Assembly: GCA_040635515.1 (NCBI GenBank)
Contig: JBEYHY010000003.1
Location: 620,001-684,000 of the forward strand
DNA from: Prauserella_A sp040635515
GTDB taxonomy: Bacteria > Actinomycetota > Actinomycetes > Mycobacteriales > Pseudonocardiaceae
Reading direction: 5' to 3'
DNA length: 64,000 bases
In this document: positions 24,460-32,765 of the stretch, piece after piece
Numbering within the stretch: the first letter of the stretch is position 1
Layout: the number at the start of each line of letters is the position of its first letter
Translations under genes and position numbers: made by a program
The notes under the pieces: generated by a model
Seen by the model: the letters and a program-made list of their open reading frames with translations, nothing else
The model's database searches: none
What the model was told of the DNA's origin: nothing

Positions 24460-25884
24460 ATGCTGCCGTCGTCCGCGCACCCGGAACGGCCCGAGGAGAA
24501 TCCTCCCGGGCCGGGTTCTGACGCGCCGGCCGACCCGTCGGACTCCGCCGACCCCGTTCACGCGGCTGAAACCGCTGGTAGCGCTGATGGCGTTGTCGAA
24601 CCGGTCGATTGGCTCGGCCTGCCCGAGCCCGTCCGCGAGCACATCGCCGAACTCGCGGCGGCGGCGCTCGGCAAGTTGCCCGCCGACGACATACCGCGTC
24701 AGCTGCGGCCGGTGGCGCGATTCGCGCCCGCGAAGAGAGCGAAGGTCGGCGGCAACGCGCTGCTGACCGGTCTGCGGGATTCGAGCAGGTTCCGCACCGC
24801 CGTCCTGGAATGGCTGCGCGAGCATCGGTACGACGCGCTCAACCCCAACGTGGACGATCCCGTCGCCGCCGCGTCGGCCGCGGTGCTGCTCGGCGAATCG
24901 AGTGCTTCGTCGCGGGTACGGCTGGTCGCCAAGAACGCGGAGGAGACCACGCTGCGCGCCGAACGCGACGCCGCGCTCGCGAGGTGCAGGCGCCTCGAAA
25001 GCGAGCTGGCACGAGCGCAGGGGGAGCTGGAGGAGGCGCGGCAGGCCACCGAGAGCGCGCGCAAGGAGCGCGAGGCCGAGCTCGACAAACTGCGCAACCG
25101 CTTGCGCCAGCAGGGCGTGACCCTGCGCAAGGCCAAGGACGCCGCCGAGCAGGCGCAGGCCGCGCTCGCCGAGGCCGGTGAGGGCAGGGGCGAGGAAATC
25201 GAGTCGCTGACGGCACGGCTGGAAAGGGAACGCCAGCGGGCGGCCGCCGAACGCGCGAGGGCCGAGAAGGCGGTCGCCGACGCGGAGCTGGCACGGCAGT
25301 CGGCGAGGGAAGCGCGTGATGCCGACGAGGTACGGCTTTCGCTGTTGCTCGACACGCTCGGCGGTGCCGTCGACGGCTTGCGCCGCGAACTGTCGGTGGG
25401 GGAGAGCAGGCGCAGGCCCGCCGACACGGTGCGTGGCGCGAGTTCCGGCAAGGGCACCGGCGACCGGGTCTACGACACCGCGGCGCTCGACCGGCTGCTC
25501 ACGCTGCCTTCGGTGCACGTCATCGTGGACGGCTACAACATCACCAAGACCGGATATCCCGAGTTGACGCTCGCCGAGCAGCGTAATCGGCTCGTGGGAC
25601 AGCTTTCCGCGCTCGCCGCGAGGACGGGATCCGAGGTGACCGTGGTGTTCGACGGTGCGGGGGTGACCTCGATTCCCGTTGCCGCCCCGAGAGGCGTCAG
25701 GGTCCTGTTCTCCGATCCCGGTGTGCTGGCCGACGATGTCATCCGCTCGCTCGTGAACTCCGAGCCGAGCGGACGGCCGCTGCTGGTGGCGACATCGGAC
25801 CAGGCCGTTGTCGCGTCGGTGAGGGCCCAGCGCGCCCACGCCGTTCCCGCCGCCGTCTTCCTCACCCGGCTCGGCCGTACCTGA
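24460..25884 (+). CDS. NYN (YacP-like) domain RNA-binding protein with coiled coil
   Basis: A 474-aa protein. The N-terminus is Pro/Asp-rich and disordered; residues about 50-160 form a conserved helical module (PARFAPAKRAKVGGNALL-like); residues about 165-290 are a long Arg/Glu/Ala-rich coiled coil. The C-terminal 140 residues are a YacP-like NYN domain (HVIVDGYNITKTGYPELTLAEQRN, EVTVVFDGAGVTS, LLVATSDQAVVASV) with the conserved Asp residues of PIN/NYN RNases. It is probably an endoribonuclease; targets unknown. It is divergent from the nuclease gene and precedes wall-hydrolase genes. Confidence 0.87.
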   Translation: MLPSSAHPERPEENPPGPGSDAPADPSDSADPVHAAETAGSADGVVEPVDWLGLPEPVREHIAELAAAALGKLPADDIPRQLRPVARFAPAKRAKVGGNALLTGLRDSSRFRTAVLEWLREHRYDALNPNVDDPVAAASAAVLLGESSASSRVRLVAKNAEETTLRAERDAALARCRRLESELARAQGELEEARQATESARKEREAELDKLRNRLRQQGVTLRKAKDAAEQAQAALAEAGEGRGEEIESLTARLERERQRAAAERARAEKAVADAELARQSAREARDADEVRLSLLLDTLGGAVDGLRRELSVGESRRRPADTVRGASSGKGTGDRVYDTAALDRLLTLPSVHVIVDGYNITKTGYPELTLAEQRNRLVGQLSALAARTGSEVTVVFDGAGVTSIPVAAPRGVRVLFSDPGVLADDVIRSLVNSEPSGRPLLVATSDQAVVASVRAQRAHAVPAAVFLTRLGRT

Positions 25885-25945
25885 CCTCGCGTGACGAACG
25901 GCGCCGCCCGTCGTTGGTTCTCCTGAGTCACGAAAGGCGAACGCG

Positions 25946-27727
25946 TTGGGGTCGTTGAAGAAGGTCGGTGGTGGCGCCGTCGCGGTGCTCATGGTGCTGT
26001 CCTCGGCGGTGCCCGCGCACGGGGAACCACCACCCGGGGAACCGAGGGCCGAGGCGGGCGTCGCTCCCGGTTCCGTCGTGCCGGATTCGCGGCCAGGAGA
26101 GGCATTCGCCGATCCGGCCGTCGCGAAGCTGCAGGTCGCGGCCGGTGAGGTACAGCGCGAACTGGAGGGGCTCGCCGGTGAGATCGCGATTGCCGAGGAC
26201 CGGCTCGCCGACGCCGAGCGGGCCGCGCGCGCCGCGCGGGACGAGCGGGCGGCGGCCGACGAAGCCGTTGCCGCGAACCAGGACGCCGTCGACGAATTCT
26301 CGCGGTCGGTGTTCACGGCGATGGGCAGAGCAGACGAGTTCCGGTTGCTGGTGACCGCGGCGAACCCTGAGGAGTTGCTCGAAGGCACGTCCCTGCTCGG
26401 CCGGGTGCGATCGGCGCAGGACGAGCAGCTCACCGGGGCGCTGGAACGTTCGCGTGAGGCGAGGGCCGCGGAGGAGGCGGCTTCGGGGCGGGAACGGCTC
26501 GCGGCGAGCAGGAAAGCGGAATTGGTGCGCCGCAACGGCGACGCGGTGAACAAGGCCGACGCGGTGTCGGCCGAGCTGAGGGATCCGATCGCCGAGGCCA
26601 ACGCCGCGGTGATCGAGCGGCAACGCCGGCAGCAGGACCGCAACCGCGAAACGGCGGAGAACTGGGAGGCGTATCTGGCGCGCCTTGGCCAAGCCGGTGT
26701 CGAGCCGCCGCCCTCGGCCGCGTTGCGCGATCCCGCGCGGTTGCCTGGCGGATTGCGGGCGCTCAAGGGAGAAAGCGGCGGGACGCAGGCGGGGCTGGCC
26801 CAGGTCGGGTTCGAGGGGCAGCGGCTGCTCGTGTTGCCGAGGGAAACCATCTCCGCCGTCTCGGCGGCGATCGATGTGCTCGGCAAGCCCTATGTGCCCC
26901 GCGAAGGAGGATCGGGGCCGCTTGCCTACTCCTGCGATGGGCTGGTTTCCGCGGTTTTCGGTGAGGCGGGCCTTCCGGTGCCGGGCAGCGCGCGCGAGCA
27001 GCTGGCGCGGGGCAGGCCGATCGCGCTTGCCGACGCGCAACCCGGTGACCTCGCTTTCGTCGGTCCTGACCGGTACGGCGTGCAGTCGGTGGGCATCGTG
27101 CTCGACCGGCACACGATGGTGGTGGCCGACGCCAGGCTCGCCGGTGTCGTCGTCGCCGACCTGCCCGCGAAGGCGAATCTGCTGGGGATCGTGCGGCCGT
27201 CGCTGGGAACGACGGATCCCGTCGCGGTTCCCGGCAGGAAACCGGGTGAGCTGAGGTGGCGGTGCGGGGGAGTGGAACCGGAGCCTCGCTCGCGGGACTC
27301 CGGTGAGGCCGCCGGTGCGTGGGGTGGTTACCCGAACGGGCTGATTCCTTCGGCCGCGTTGTGCTCGATGGGCCTCGGCTCGCATGTGCTGCGCTGCGAC
27401 GCCGCACAGGCTTTCCACGCCATGTCCCGGGCTTACGCGCGCGAGTTCGGCACGCCGTTGTGCGCGACGGACTCCTACCGGACCTTCGATGTCCAGGTCG
27501 ATCTCTACCGCAGGAAACCGGCGCTCGCGGCGATACCGGGCACCAGCAACCACGGCTGGGGGCTCGCCGTCGACCTGTGTGGCGGCGCGGAGTCCTTCGG
27601 TACTCCGCAGTACCGGTGGCTCGCGGCCAACGCCCCCGCGTTCGGCTGGGTCAACCCCGGGTGGGCGCGTCAGGGTGGCGGCAGGGAGGAACCGTGGCAC
27701 TGGGAGTTCGCGGGCCTGCGGCACTGA
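25946..27727 (+). CDS. Secreted NlpC/P60-like and VanY (D,D-carboxypeptidase) fusion
   Basis: A 593-aa exported protein. A signal peptide (about residues 1-30, ending SAVPAHG) is followed by a coiled coil (about 60-265), an NlpC/P60-like domain (about 305-430) and a C-terminal VanY domain (about 465-593). VanY zinc and catalytic residues are intact: SNHGWGLAVD (534-543) and H585 in EPWHWEF. In the NlpC/P60 part the nucleophile is present (YSCDGLV, C330), but the usual HVGI histidine reads SVGI (S381), so this domain may be inactive or binding-only. TTG 25946 is chosen with an AAAGG site; TTG 25955 is possible. It likely trims peptidoglycan stem peptides. Confidence 0.83.
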   Translation: MGSLKKVGGGAVAVLMVLSSAVPAHGEPPPGEPRAEAGVAPGSVVPDSRPGEAFADPAVAKLQVAAGEVQRELEGLAGEIAIAEDRLADAERAARAARDERAAADEAVAANQDAVDEFSRSVFTAMGRADEFRLLVTAANPEELLEGTSLLGRVRSAQDEQLTGALERSREARAAEEAASGRERLAASRKAELVRRNGDAVNKADAVSAELRDPIAEANAAVIERQRRQQDRNRETAENWEAYLARLGQAGVEPPPSAALRDPARLPGGLRALKGESGGTQAGLAQVGFEGQRLLVLPRETISAVSAAIDVLGKPYVPREGGSGPLAYSCDGLVSAVFGEAGLPVPGSAREQLARGRPIALADAQPGDLAFVGPDRYGVQSVGIVLDRHTMVVADARLAGVVVADLPAKANLLGIVRPSLGTTDPVAVPGRKPGELRWRCGGVEPEPRSRDSGEAAGAWGGYPNGLIPSAALCSMGLGSHVLRCDAAQAFHAMSRAYAREFGTPLCATDSYRTFDVQVDLYRRKPALAAIPGTSNHGWGLAVDLCGGAESFGTPQYRWLAANAPAFGWVNPGWARQGGGREEPWHWEFAGLRH

Positions 27728-27831
27728 TGCCCCTTTCGAGGACGGGAAGAGCGAGTCGGAAATGCCCTGACATGGACGAACGCGCGCGGACCCCGCCGAA
27801 ATTGTCGGTGGGGGTCCCTACCTTTCGCCTC

Positions 27832-28059
27832 ATGGAATACAGCGACGACTTCATCGAGGAAGACACGTTGATCATCGACTGCGATCGTTGCCAGGTGCGC
27901 GGCGACGCGTGCGCCGATTGTGTGGTGAGCGTCCTGCTCGGCGCGCCGCCTTCGGTCGAGTGGGACAGTGCCGAGCGGCATGCCGTCGACGTGCTCGCGG
28001 AGGCGGGCATGGTGCCGAGGCTGCGTCTGGTGGAGGAGAAACCGCGCCGCGCGGGTTGA
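27832..28059 (+). CDS. Small conserved protein with paired CxxC motifs (75 aa)
   Basis: An acidic N-terminus (MEYSDDFIEEDTLIID) is followed by C-D-R-C and, seven residues later, C-A-D-C, a likely Zn- or Fe-binding knuckle, then a short hydrophobic segment (VVSVLLGAPP). I recognise it as a small actinobacterial conserved hypothetical found near NlpC/P60 genes, with no known function. The frame extends to ATG 27772, but the upstream residues look unconserved and no clear ribosome-binding site decides between the starts. It lies between two wall-hydrolase genes on the same strand. Confidence 0.7.
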   Translation: MEYSDDFIEEDTLIIDCDRCQVRGDACADCVVSVLLGAPPSVEWDSAERHAVDVLAEAGMVPRLRLVEEKPRRAG

Positions 28060-28536
28060 TTACTCACGCAAAGCCGTTGCGACGAGCGGTCCATCCGTTC
28101 AGGTGAACGGTTGTGGCGAATTCTGTTCCCCGTTGTTATTTCTGTCACAGCGTGCGGTGAGGCGCTGGTCCGAAGGTGGGTCGCCGCACAGTTGGCGATT
28201 TTCAGGTGCGCAACAGTGGACGGGAGGTGCCAGCTTTCGTAACCTGGCCGAGATCTCGCGCCAGGCAGCCGTCCCGCAGTGGCGGCGACGCGGGGTCGCC
28301 GCCGAAACAGCTTTGTCGGGGAGCTGTGCCGGAAGGACACACGCGATCGCGTGGCACCGGGATTGTGGTGAGTACTCGGGTACCGCCGCGCCCTCGGCCG
28401 TGTGATCGCCGACGTTCGCCACGTCGCGCGTTAGCCATCGCGCACCGACGAGCAACAGGCGCCGCGAACGAGGAGGGCCCCCGACCTCCGCCAGTGTTCC
28501 GGCAGGCGGCCGAAGAGCAAAGGAGACAGGCGCGAC
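28060..28536 (+). promoter_or_regulatory. Long structured leader/intergenic region before the NlpC/P60 gene
   Basis: This 477-bp stretch has no supported gene. It contains three consecutive perfect hairpins: GGCGGCGAC/GTCGCCGCC (28281-28303), ACAGCT/AGCTGT (28307-28327) and CACGCG-AT-CGCGTG (28340-28353), the last nested in GTGCC/GGCAC. An AT-richer segment near 28125-28150 precedes TGTCACAGCG, a word resembling half of an MtrA site. The hairpins could be a terminator for the upstream gene or a regulated leader. The c-di-AMP (ydaO) riboswitch common before such genes was sought and not recognised. Confidence 0.4.
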
Positions 28537-29589
28537 GTGCAGTCGCATCCCGTAAAGCGTGTGGTGTCGGGAGCGCTGGCGGCCTCCGCCGTGATCGCGG
28601 TCGTCACCTTCACTCAGGCACCGGCCACCGCTTCCCCATCCCCCGCCCCGCAGCAACCCCCGAGCGACACTTCCGAGGCTCTTGAGAAGTACCGTGAGCT
28701 GGCCGGTCAGGCCGAGAAGCTCAACGAGGAATACCTCAGGGCCCAGGAGGACCTCGACGCGAAGGAACGCGAACTCGGCAAGGCAGGTGACAAACTCAAG
28801 AAGGCAGGCCAGGCGCAGAGCAGGGCCGAGGCCGACGTCGACAGGTACCGCGTCGACGTCGACAAGTTCGCGGGCGCCTCGTTCACGAGCGGCGCGCAGC
28901 TCAACAAGATGTCGGCGCTGCTCACCGGCGATTCGGCACAGGACTTCCTCGACCGTTCGTCGGCGCTCGATGTCCTCGCCACCGACAAGAACACCGCTCT
29001 GAGCAAGCTGCAGAGCGCCGTCGACGCGGCTGACGCCGCCGAGCGGGAGGCATCGGAGGCCAAGCGCACCGCGCAGGAGGCCAAGGACGCCGCCGCGAAA
29101 CTCACCGCCGACCTGGAGTCCCGCAAGGAGCAGCTCGACCGGCAGGTCGAGGAGCTCGGCGAGCAGGCGGGTCTGCTCAGTGACAGCGACGTGGCCGCAC
29201 AGCAGGACACCGGCCCCGATGTCGGCGAGGTCACGGCGCCGGGTGCCGCCGCGCAGGTCGCGGTCGATGCCGCGCTCGGAAAGCGCGGCAGCCCCTACGT
29301 GTGGGGTGCGACCGGTCCCGGCCAGTTCGACTGCTCGGGACTGACCCAGTGGGCGTTCGCGCAGGCCGGTATCAGCATCCCGCGCACGAGTGGTGCCCAG
29401 TCGACGTTCGGCACCGCGGTGTCGCGTGACCAGCTCCAGCCCGGCGATCTGGTGTTCTACTACTCGCCCGTCTCGCACGTCGGTATCTACATCGGCAACG
29501 GCAACATGGTGCACGCTCCCACCGAGGGGGACGTCGTCAAGGTTTCGCCGTTGCAGGACCAGTACGTGGGTGCCCGCCGCGTCGCGTGA
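28537..29589 (+). CDS. Secreted NlpC/P60 peptidoglycan endopeptidase (RipC-like)
   Basis: A 350-aa exported C40 peptidase. A signal peptide (residues 1-32, VVSGALAASAVIAVVTF to TASPS) is followed by a Lys/Glu/Ala-rich coiled-coil region (about 45-215) and a C-terminal NlpC/P60 domain (about 235-350). The catalytic residues are intact: C266 in DCSGLTQWAF, H314 in SHVGIYIG and H326 in MVHAP. It should cleave the D-Glu to meso-DAP bond of wall peptides during division, by analogy with Rv2190c/RipC. GTG 28537 has an AAAGGAG site upstream. Confidence 0.92.
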   Translation: MQSHPVKRVVSGALAASAVIAVVTFTQAPATASPSPAPQQPPSDTSEALEKYRELAGQAEKLNEEYLRAQEDLDAKERELGKAGDKLKKAGQAQSRAEADVDRYRVDVDKFAGASFTSGAQLNKMSALLTGDSAQDFLDRSSALDVLATDKNTALSKLQSAVDAADAAEREASEAKRTAQEAKDAAAKLTADLESRKEQLDRQVEELGEQAGLLSDSDVAAQQDTGPDVGEVTAPGAAAQVAVDAALGKRGSPYVWGATGPGQFDCSGLTQWAFAQAGISIPRTSGAQSTFGTAVSRDQLQPGDLVFYYSPVSHVGIYIGNGNMVHAPTEGDVVKVSPLQDQYVGARRVA

Positions 29590-29633
29590 CGCGCGCTCAA
29601 CACTCCCCGGGGCGGGGTCGATAGTCTCCAGTC

Positions 29634-30800
29634 ATGCGCCGCACGCTTCTGGTGACCAACGACTTCCCGCCCCGGCCGGGGGGAATCCAGTCCTATTTGC
29701 TCGCGCTGGCGAGCAGGCTTCCCGCCGAGGATCTCGTCGTCTACGCGCCCGCGTGGGAGCGGGAGTCCGGTTCGCACCGCGAGTTCGACGCCACGGTGCC
29801 GTTCGAGGTCGTCCGCCATCCGACGTCGCTGATGCTGCCGACGCCGGATGTTCTGCGCAGGGCGAAGGAATTGGTGCGTTCGCGTGGCTGTGAGGCCGTC
29901 TGGTTCGGTGCCGCCGCCCCGCTCGCCCTGCTCGGCGAACCGTTGCGTGCCGCGGGCGCGTCGAGGGTCGTCGCCTGCACGCACGGTCACGAGGTCGGCT
30001 GGTCGATGCTGCCCGCGGCGCGACAGGCACTTCGCCGCATCGGCAACACCGCCGACGTGGTGACCTTCGTCAGTGAGTACACGCGAAACCGCTTCGCCGC
30101 GGCGTTCGGGCCCATGGCCGGTCTCGAACATCTTCCGTCCGGTGTGGACACCGAGGTGTTCCGCCCCGACGAGGTCGCCAGGGCCGAACTCCGGCACCGC
30201 TACGGGCTCACGGGGCGGCCGACCGTCGTGTGCGTGTCGAGGCTCGTGCCGCGCAAGGGGCAGGACATGCTGGTGAGGGCGCTGCCCCGGCTGCGGGAGC
30301 GGATTCCGGACGCCGCGCTGCTGCTGGTCGGCGGTGGTCCTTACCGCAAGCGGCTGGCTGAACTCGCCCGCGAGAACGGCGTGACCGAGCACGTGATCAT
30401 GACCGGATCCGTGCCGCAGGAGGAACTCCCCTCGCACTACCGCGCCGGTGACGTCTTCGCGATGCCGGCAAGGACGAGAGGCAAGGGACTCGACGTCGAG
30501 GGGCTCGGCATCGTCTACCTGGAGGCCTCGGCGAGCGGGCTTCCCGTCGTGGCCGGCAACTCGGGAGGCGCGCCGGAGACGGTGCTCGACGAGGTCACCG
30601 GCCACGTCGTGGACGGAAGGGAACTCGATCAGCTCACCGAGACGCTCGCCGCGTTGCTCGCCGACCCGGTGAGGGCACGCAGGATGGGCGAGGCGGGACG
30701 GGAGTGGGTCCAGCGGCACTGGCGATGGGACATCCTCGCGGGAAGGCTGGCCGCGATGCTCGACGGAACCCCGGTTTCCGGTATCTCCGCCTCGCGCTGA
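29634..30800 (+). CDS. pimB: GDP-mannose-dependent PIM mannosyltransferase
   Basis: A 388-aa GT-B (GT4) glycosyltransferase matching mycobacterial PimB' (Rv2188c), which adds the second mannose to phosphatidylinositol monomannoside. Motifs: TNDFPPRPGGIQSYL at the N-terminus, CTHGHEVGWSMLPAARQAL, HLPSGVDTEVFRP, VSRLVPRKGQDML and the nucleotide-binding GLDVEGLGIVYLEASASGLPV. It follows the NlpC/P60 gene in the conserved order. The product acts at the cytoplasmic face of the membrane in PIM/lipomannan synthesis. Confidence 0.9.
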   Translation: MRRTLLVTNDFPPRPGGIQSYLLALASRLPAEDLVVYAPAWERESGSHREFDATVPFEVVRHPTSLMLPTPDVLRRAKELVRSRGCEAVWFGAAAPLALLGEPLRAAGASRVVACTHGHEVGWSMLPAARQALRRIGNTADVVTFVSEYTRNRFAAAFGPMAGLEHLPSGVDTEVFRPDEVARAELRHRYGLTGRPTVVCVSRLVPRKGQDMLVRALPRLRERIPDAALLLVGGGPYRKRLAELARENGVTEHVIMTGSVPQEELPSHYRAGDVFAMPARTRGKGLDVEGLGIVYLEASASGLPVVAGNSGGAPETVLDEVTGHVVDGRELDQLTETLAALLADPVRARRMGEAGREWVQRHWRWDILAGRLAAMLDGTPVSGISASR

Positions 30801-30810
30801 CGGGGTTCGT

Positions 30811-31443
30811 TCAGCGGAGCAGGAGCGCGGGGCGCCCAGGATTGTCCATCCGCACCACGACATCCGCCGTCGTGACGGGATCGGCTTCGGCCTCGTAGCG
30901 CAGGTACGCGGGCAGTGCCCACGTGTCGTCGACCGGGGTTCCGCGCCGCAGCGCGGGAGCCGACAGCGCGAGGTGGACGGTCAGGTCGAAGTCGAGCCCC
31001 CTGCCGAGCAGCAGTTCTCCGTCGAGCAGCAGCACCCCGCCTTCGGGGAGGGGCTCGCGGGCCATGCGGAACGCGCGGTCGCGCTCGCGGTCCCACAGCG
31101 CGGGGAGTACGGCTCCGCTGCCGTTTTCCCCGAGCGGGCCGAGTACTTCCCTGCGCAGTGCTCCGGTGTCGAGCCAGTCCTCGTACCTGGCATCGGGGTC
31201 GCGCTTGCCCCGTTCGAAGCGCAGCGAGGCCGGTCTGAGGTAGTCGTTCGCGGACACCCTCCGCACCGCACGGCCTTCGACCCGCAGCGGGTCGACGAGC
31301 GCGTCGGCGAGGGCGGCGGGATCGGTGGCCGGTTCCGCGCCGTCGATCGCCACGCGGATCCACCTGCCCGGCGTCGCGATGATGCGAGTCGCCAGTTCGG
31401 CGACGAGCCGGTCGAAGGAGATCGGGCGGTAGCGCGCGCTCAT
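30811..31443 (-). CDS. Uridine-kinase-like protein with degraded P-loop
   Basis: A 210-aa protein with the overall pattern of actinobacterial uridine kinase/nucleoside kinase-like proteins: ISFDRLVAELATRI, RWIRVAIDGAEP, VRRVSANDYLRPASLRFERGKRDPDARYEDWLD, GVLLLDGELLLGRGLDFDLTVHLALS. Where relatives have a GxxGxGKT P-loop, this one reads DGAEPATDPAALAD and has no Lys, so ATP binding is doubtful. It overlaps the TetR gene by 4 nt (ATGA), making a two-gene operon divergent from the HXXEE-P450 genes. Confidence 0.75.
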   Translation of the reverse strand: MSARYRPISFDRLVAELATRIIATPGRWIRVAIDGAEPATDPAALADALVDPLRVEGRAVRRVSANDYLRPASLRFERGKRDPDARYEDWLDTGALRREVLGPLGENGSGAVLPALWDRERDRAFRMAREPLPEGGVLLLDGELLLGRGLDFDLTVHLALSAPALRRGTPVDDTWALPAYLRYEAEADPVTTADVVVRMDNPGRPALLLR

Positions 31444-32000
31444 GGCCGGGCCCCGTCGAGCACGAGGCTCACGATGGAGCGAACGTAGGCGGCGCGCGGG
31501 GTTTCCCCTCTGGCGAGCACTCTCAGCCAGATGGCACCGGCCAGCAGGTCCATGATCATTCCGGGGTCGGTGCCGGCGCGCAGTTCGCCACGGGCGACGG
31601 CCCGTTCGAACACGATGCGCTCCTGTGCGAGGCGGTTGGCGAAGAAGTCCGTGACGAGTGAGGCGAGCGCGGGCCGGTGGGTCGCCGCGCCGAGGACGGC
31701 CGACACGGTCGCGCCGGTGGCCTTGCCGGTGAGCAGGCGCAGTATCTGCCCGACGAGGATGCGCAGGTCCTCGTCGATGCCGCCGGTGTCGGGCACGGTC
31801 AGTTCGAGCAGGTCGGCGTCGAGCAGCGCGGCGCCGAGCAGCGCGTCCTTCGAAGGCCACCAGCGGTAGATCGTGGTCTTGTGCACTCCTGATCTCGCGG
31901 CGACCCCTTCGATGGTGAGTCCGTCGTAGCCGAGTTCGGTGAGCAGGCCGAGCGTCGCGGTGAAGACGGACTGGGCTTTGCGGGGGCCTGGTGAGCGCAT
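31440..32000 (-). CDS. TetR-family transcriptional regulator
   Basis: A 186-aa regulator with an N-terminal TetR helix-turn-helix (LTELGYDGLTIEGVAARSGVHKTTIYRWW) and a C-terminal ligand domain of the TetR_C type (ATHRPALASLVTDFF to GMIMDLLAGAIWLRVL). It is divergent from the HXXEE gene; two palindromes built from AACGCAACG lie in the shared 105-bp region. It likely represses itself, the kinase-like gene and the HXXEE-P450 operon. Confidence 0.9.
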   Translation of the reverse strand: MRSPGPRKAQSVFTATLGLLTELGYDGLTIEGVAARSGVHKTTIYRWWPSKDALLGAALLDADLLELTVPDTGGIDEDLRILVGQILRLLTGKATGATVSAVLGAATHRPALASLVTDFFANRLAQERIVFERAVARGELRAGTDPGMIMDLLAGAIWLRVLARGETPRAAYVRSIVSLVLDGARP

Positions 32001-32023
32001 GACGGCACTCTAGCTCAGTTCGC

Positions 32024-32084
32024 AACGCAACGGAGCGTTGCGTTTATGGGGTCACCGGCACTACCTTGAACGCAACGTTGCGTT
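32024..32084. promoter_or_regulatory. TetR operators in the divergent promoter region
   Basis: Operator 1 (32024-32044) is AACGCAACG-GAG-CGTTGCGTT, a perfect 9-bp dyad. Operator 2 (32069-32084) is the perfect palindrome AACGCAACGTTGCGTT. TTGCGT (32038-32043) and TACCTT (32062-32067), 18 bp apart, make a candidate promoter for the HXXEE gene with operator 1 over the -35 and operator 2 at the start point. Confidence 0.75.
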
Positions 32085-32105
32085 GCGTTTTGGAGGAGCT
32101 GGCCG

Positions 32106-32765
32106 ATGTGGGAAGCGCACGACGAGAAGGACGAGCGAGGACGACCGGTGTCGCCGCTGGTGACCTGGGGCCTGTTCGCGGCCTGGCTCGTGCACGACGC
32201 CGAGGAACTGCTGACGATGCCGGGCTGGACAGAGCGTGCCCGGCCGAGGCTGGAGAAACTGCTGCCCTCGGTGCCGGGGGAGAGCTGGGACCGGCTCGCG
32301 GTCTCGCGGTCCCACACGGCCGTCGCGATCGGCACGGTGGGTGCCGTGGTGGCCGCCGCGGCGGCGGCCGGAGCGCGAACCGGAGGGCGCAGCGGCTTCT
32401 ACCGGAGCGTGCTGAGTGCCTTCGGCTGGCATGCGGTGAGTCATGTTGCCGGTTCCGCCGCGACCCGTGGCTACACGCCGGGGGTGGTGACGGCGCCGAC
32501 CGTGGTGGCACCCTTCTCGGTGTGGGCATGGCGGGAACTGCGCAAGGCGGGTGTGCCGGTGGGAGAGGTCTCGTGGTCGTCGGCCGCGTTGTTCCCCGCC
32601 GTCGTCGCCGGAGCGCACGGATTCGCCACCGTGGTCACGCGGGTACTGGGACGGCGTAGCCGGAAAAGGGAAGGCGGGAACACCGGCCGTGGAAGCACTT
32701 CAGCTCGATCAGGGTTTCATCCAGGATCCGCACCGGCTGACCGCGTTGCTGCGCGAGCAGTGTGA
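32106..32765 (+). CDS. HXXEE-domain membrane protein
   Basis: A 219-aa protein with the HXXEE family signature near the N-terminus (AWLVHDAEELLTMPGW), further conserved His in AFGWHAVSH and AGAHGFAT, and four or so hydrophobic segments. Function of the family is unknown; the His/Glu pattern suggests a metal-dependent membrane enzyme. ATG 32106 follows a GGAGGAG site. The 3' end overlaps the P450 start by 77 nt in another frame, so the last 25 or so residues are probably unstructured. Confidence 0.85.
   Translation: MWEAHDEKDERGRPVSPLVTWGLFAAWLVHDAEELLTMPGWTERARPRLEKLLPSVPGESWDRLAVSRSHTAVAIGTVGAVVAAAAAAGARTGGRSGFYRSVLSAFGWHAVSHVAGSAATRGYTPGVVTAPTVVAPFSVWAWRELRKAGVPVGEVSWSSAALFPAVVAGAHGFATVVTRVLGRRSRKREGGNTGRGSTSARSGFHPGSAPADRVAARAV

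Noticed and set aside
24355..26886. Very long minus-strand frame (to 26886) extending the DEDDh nuclease
   Set aside because: It is antisense to the NYN and VanY genes, both of which have clear domains. The nuclease domain begins at 24354.
28060..28536. ydaO (c-di-AMP) riboswitch before the NlpC/P60 gene
   Set aside because: The conserved purine-rich and GGGGUGAAU-type blocks of this class could not be found.
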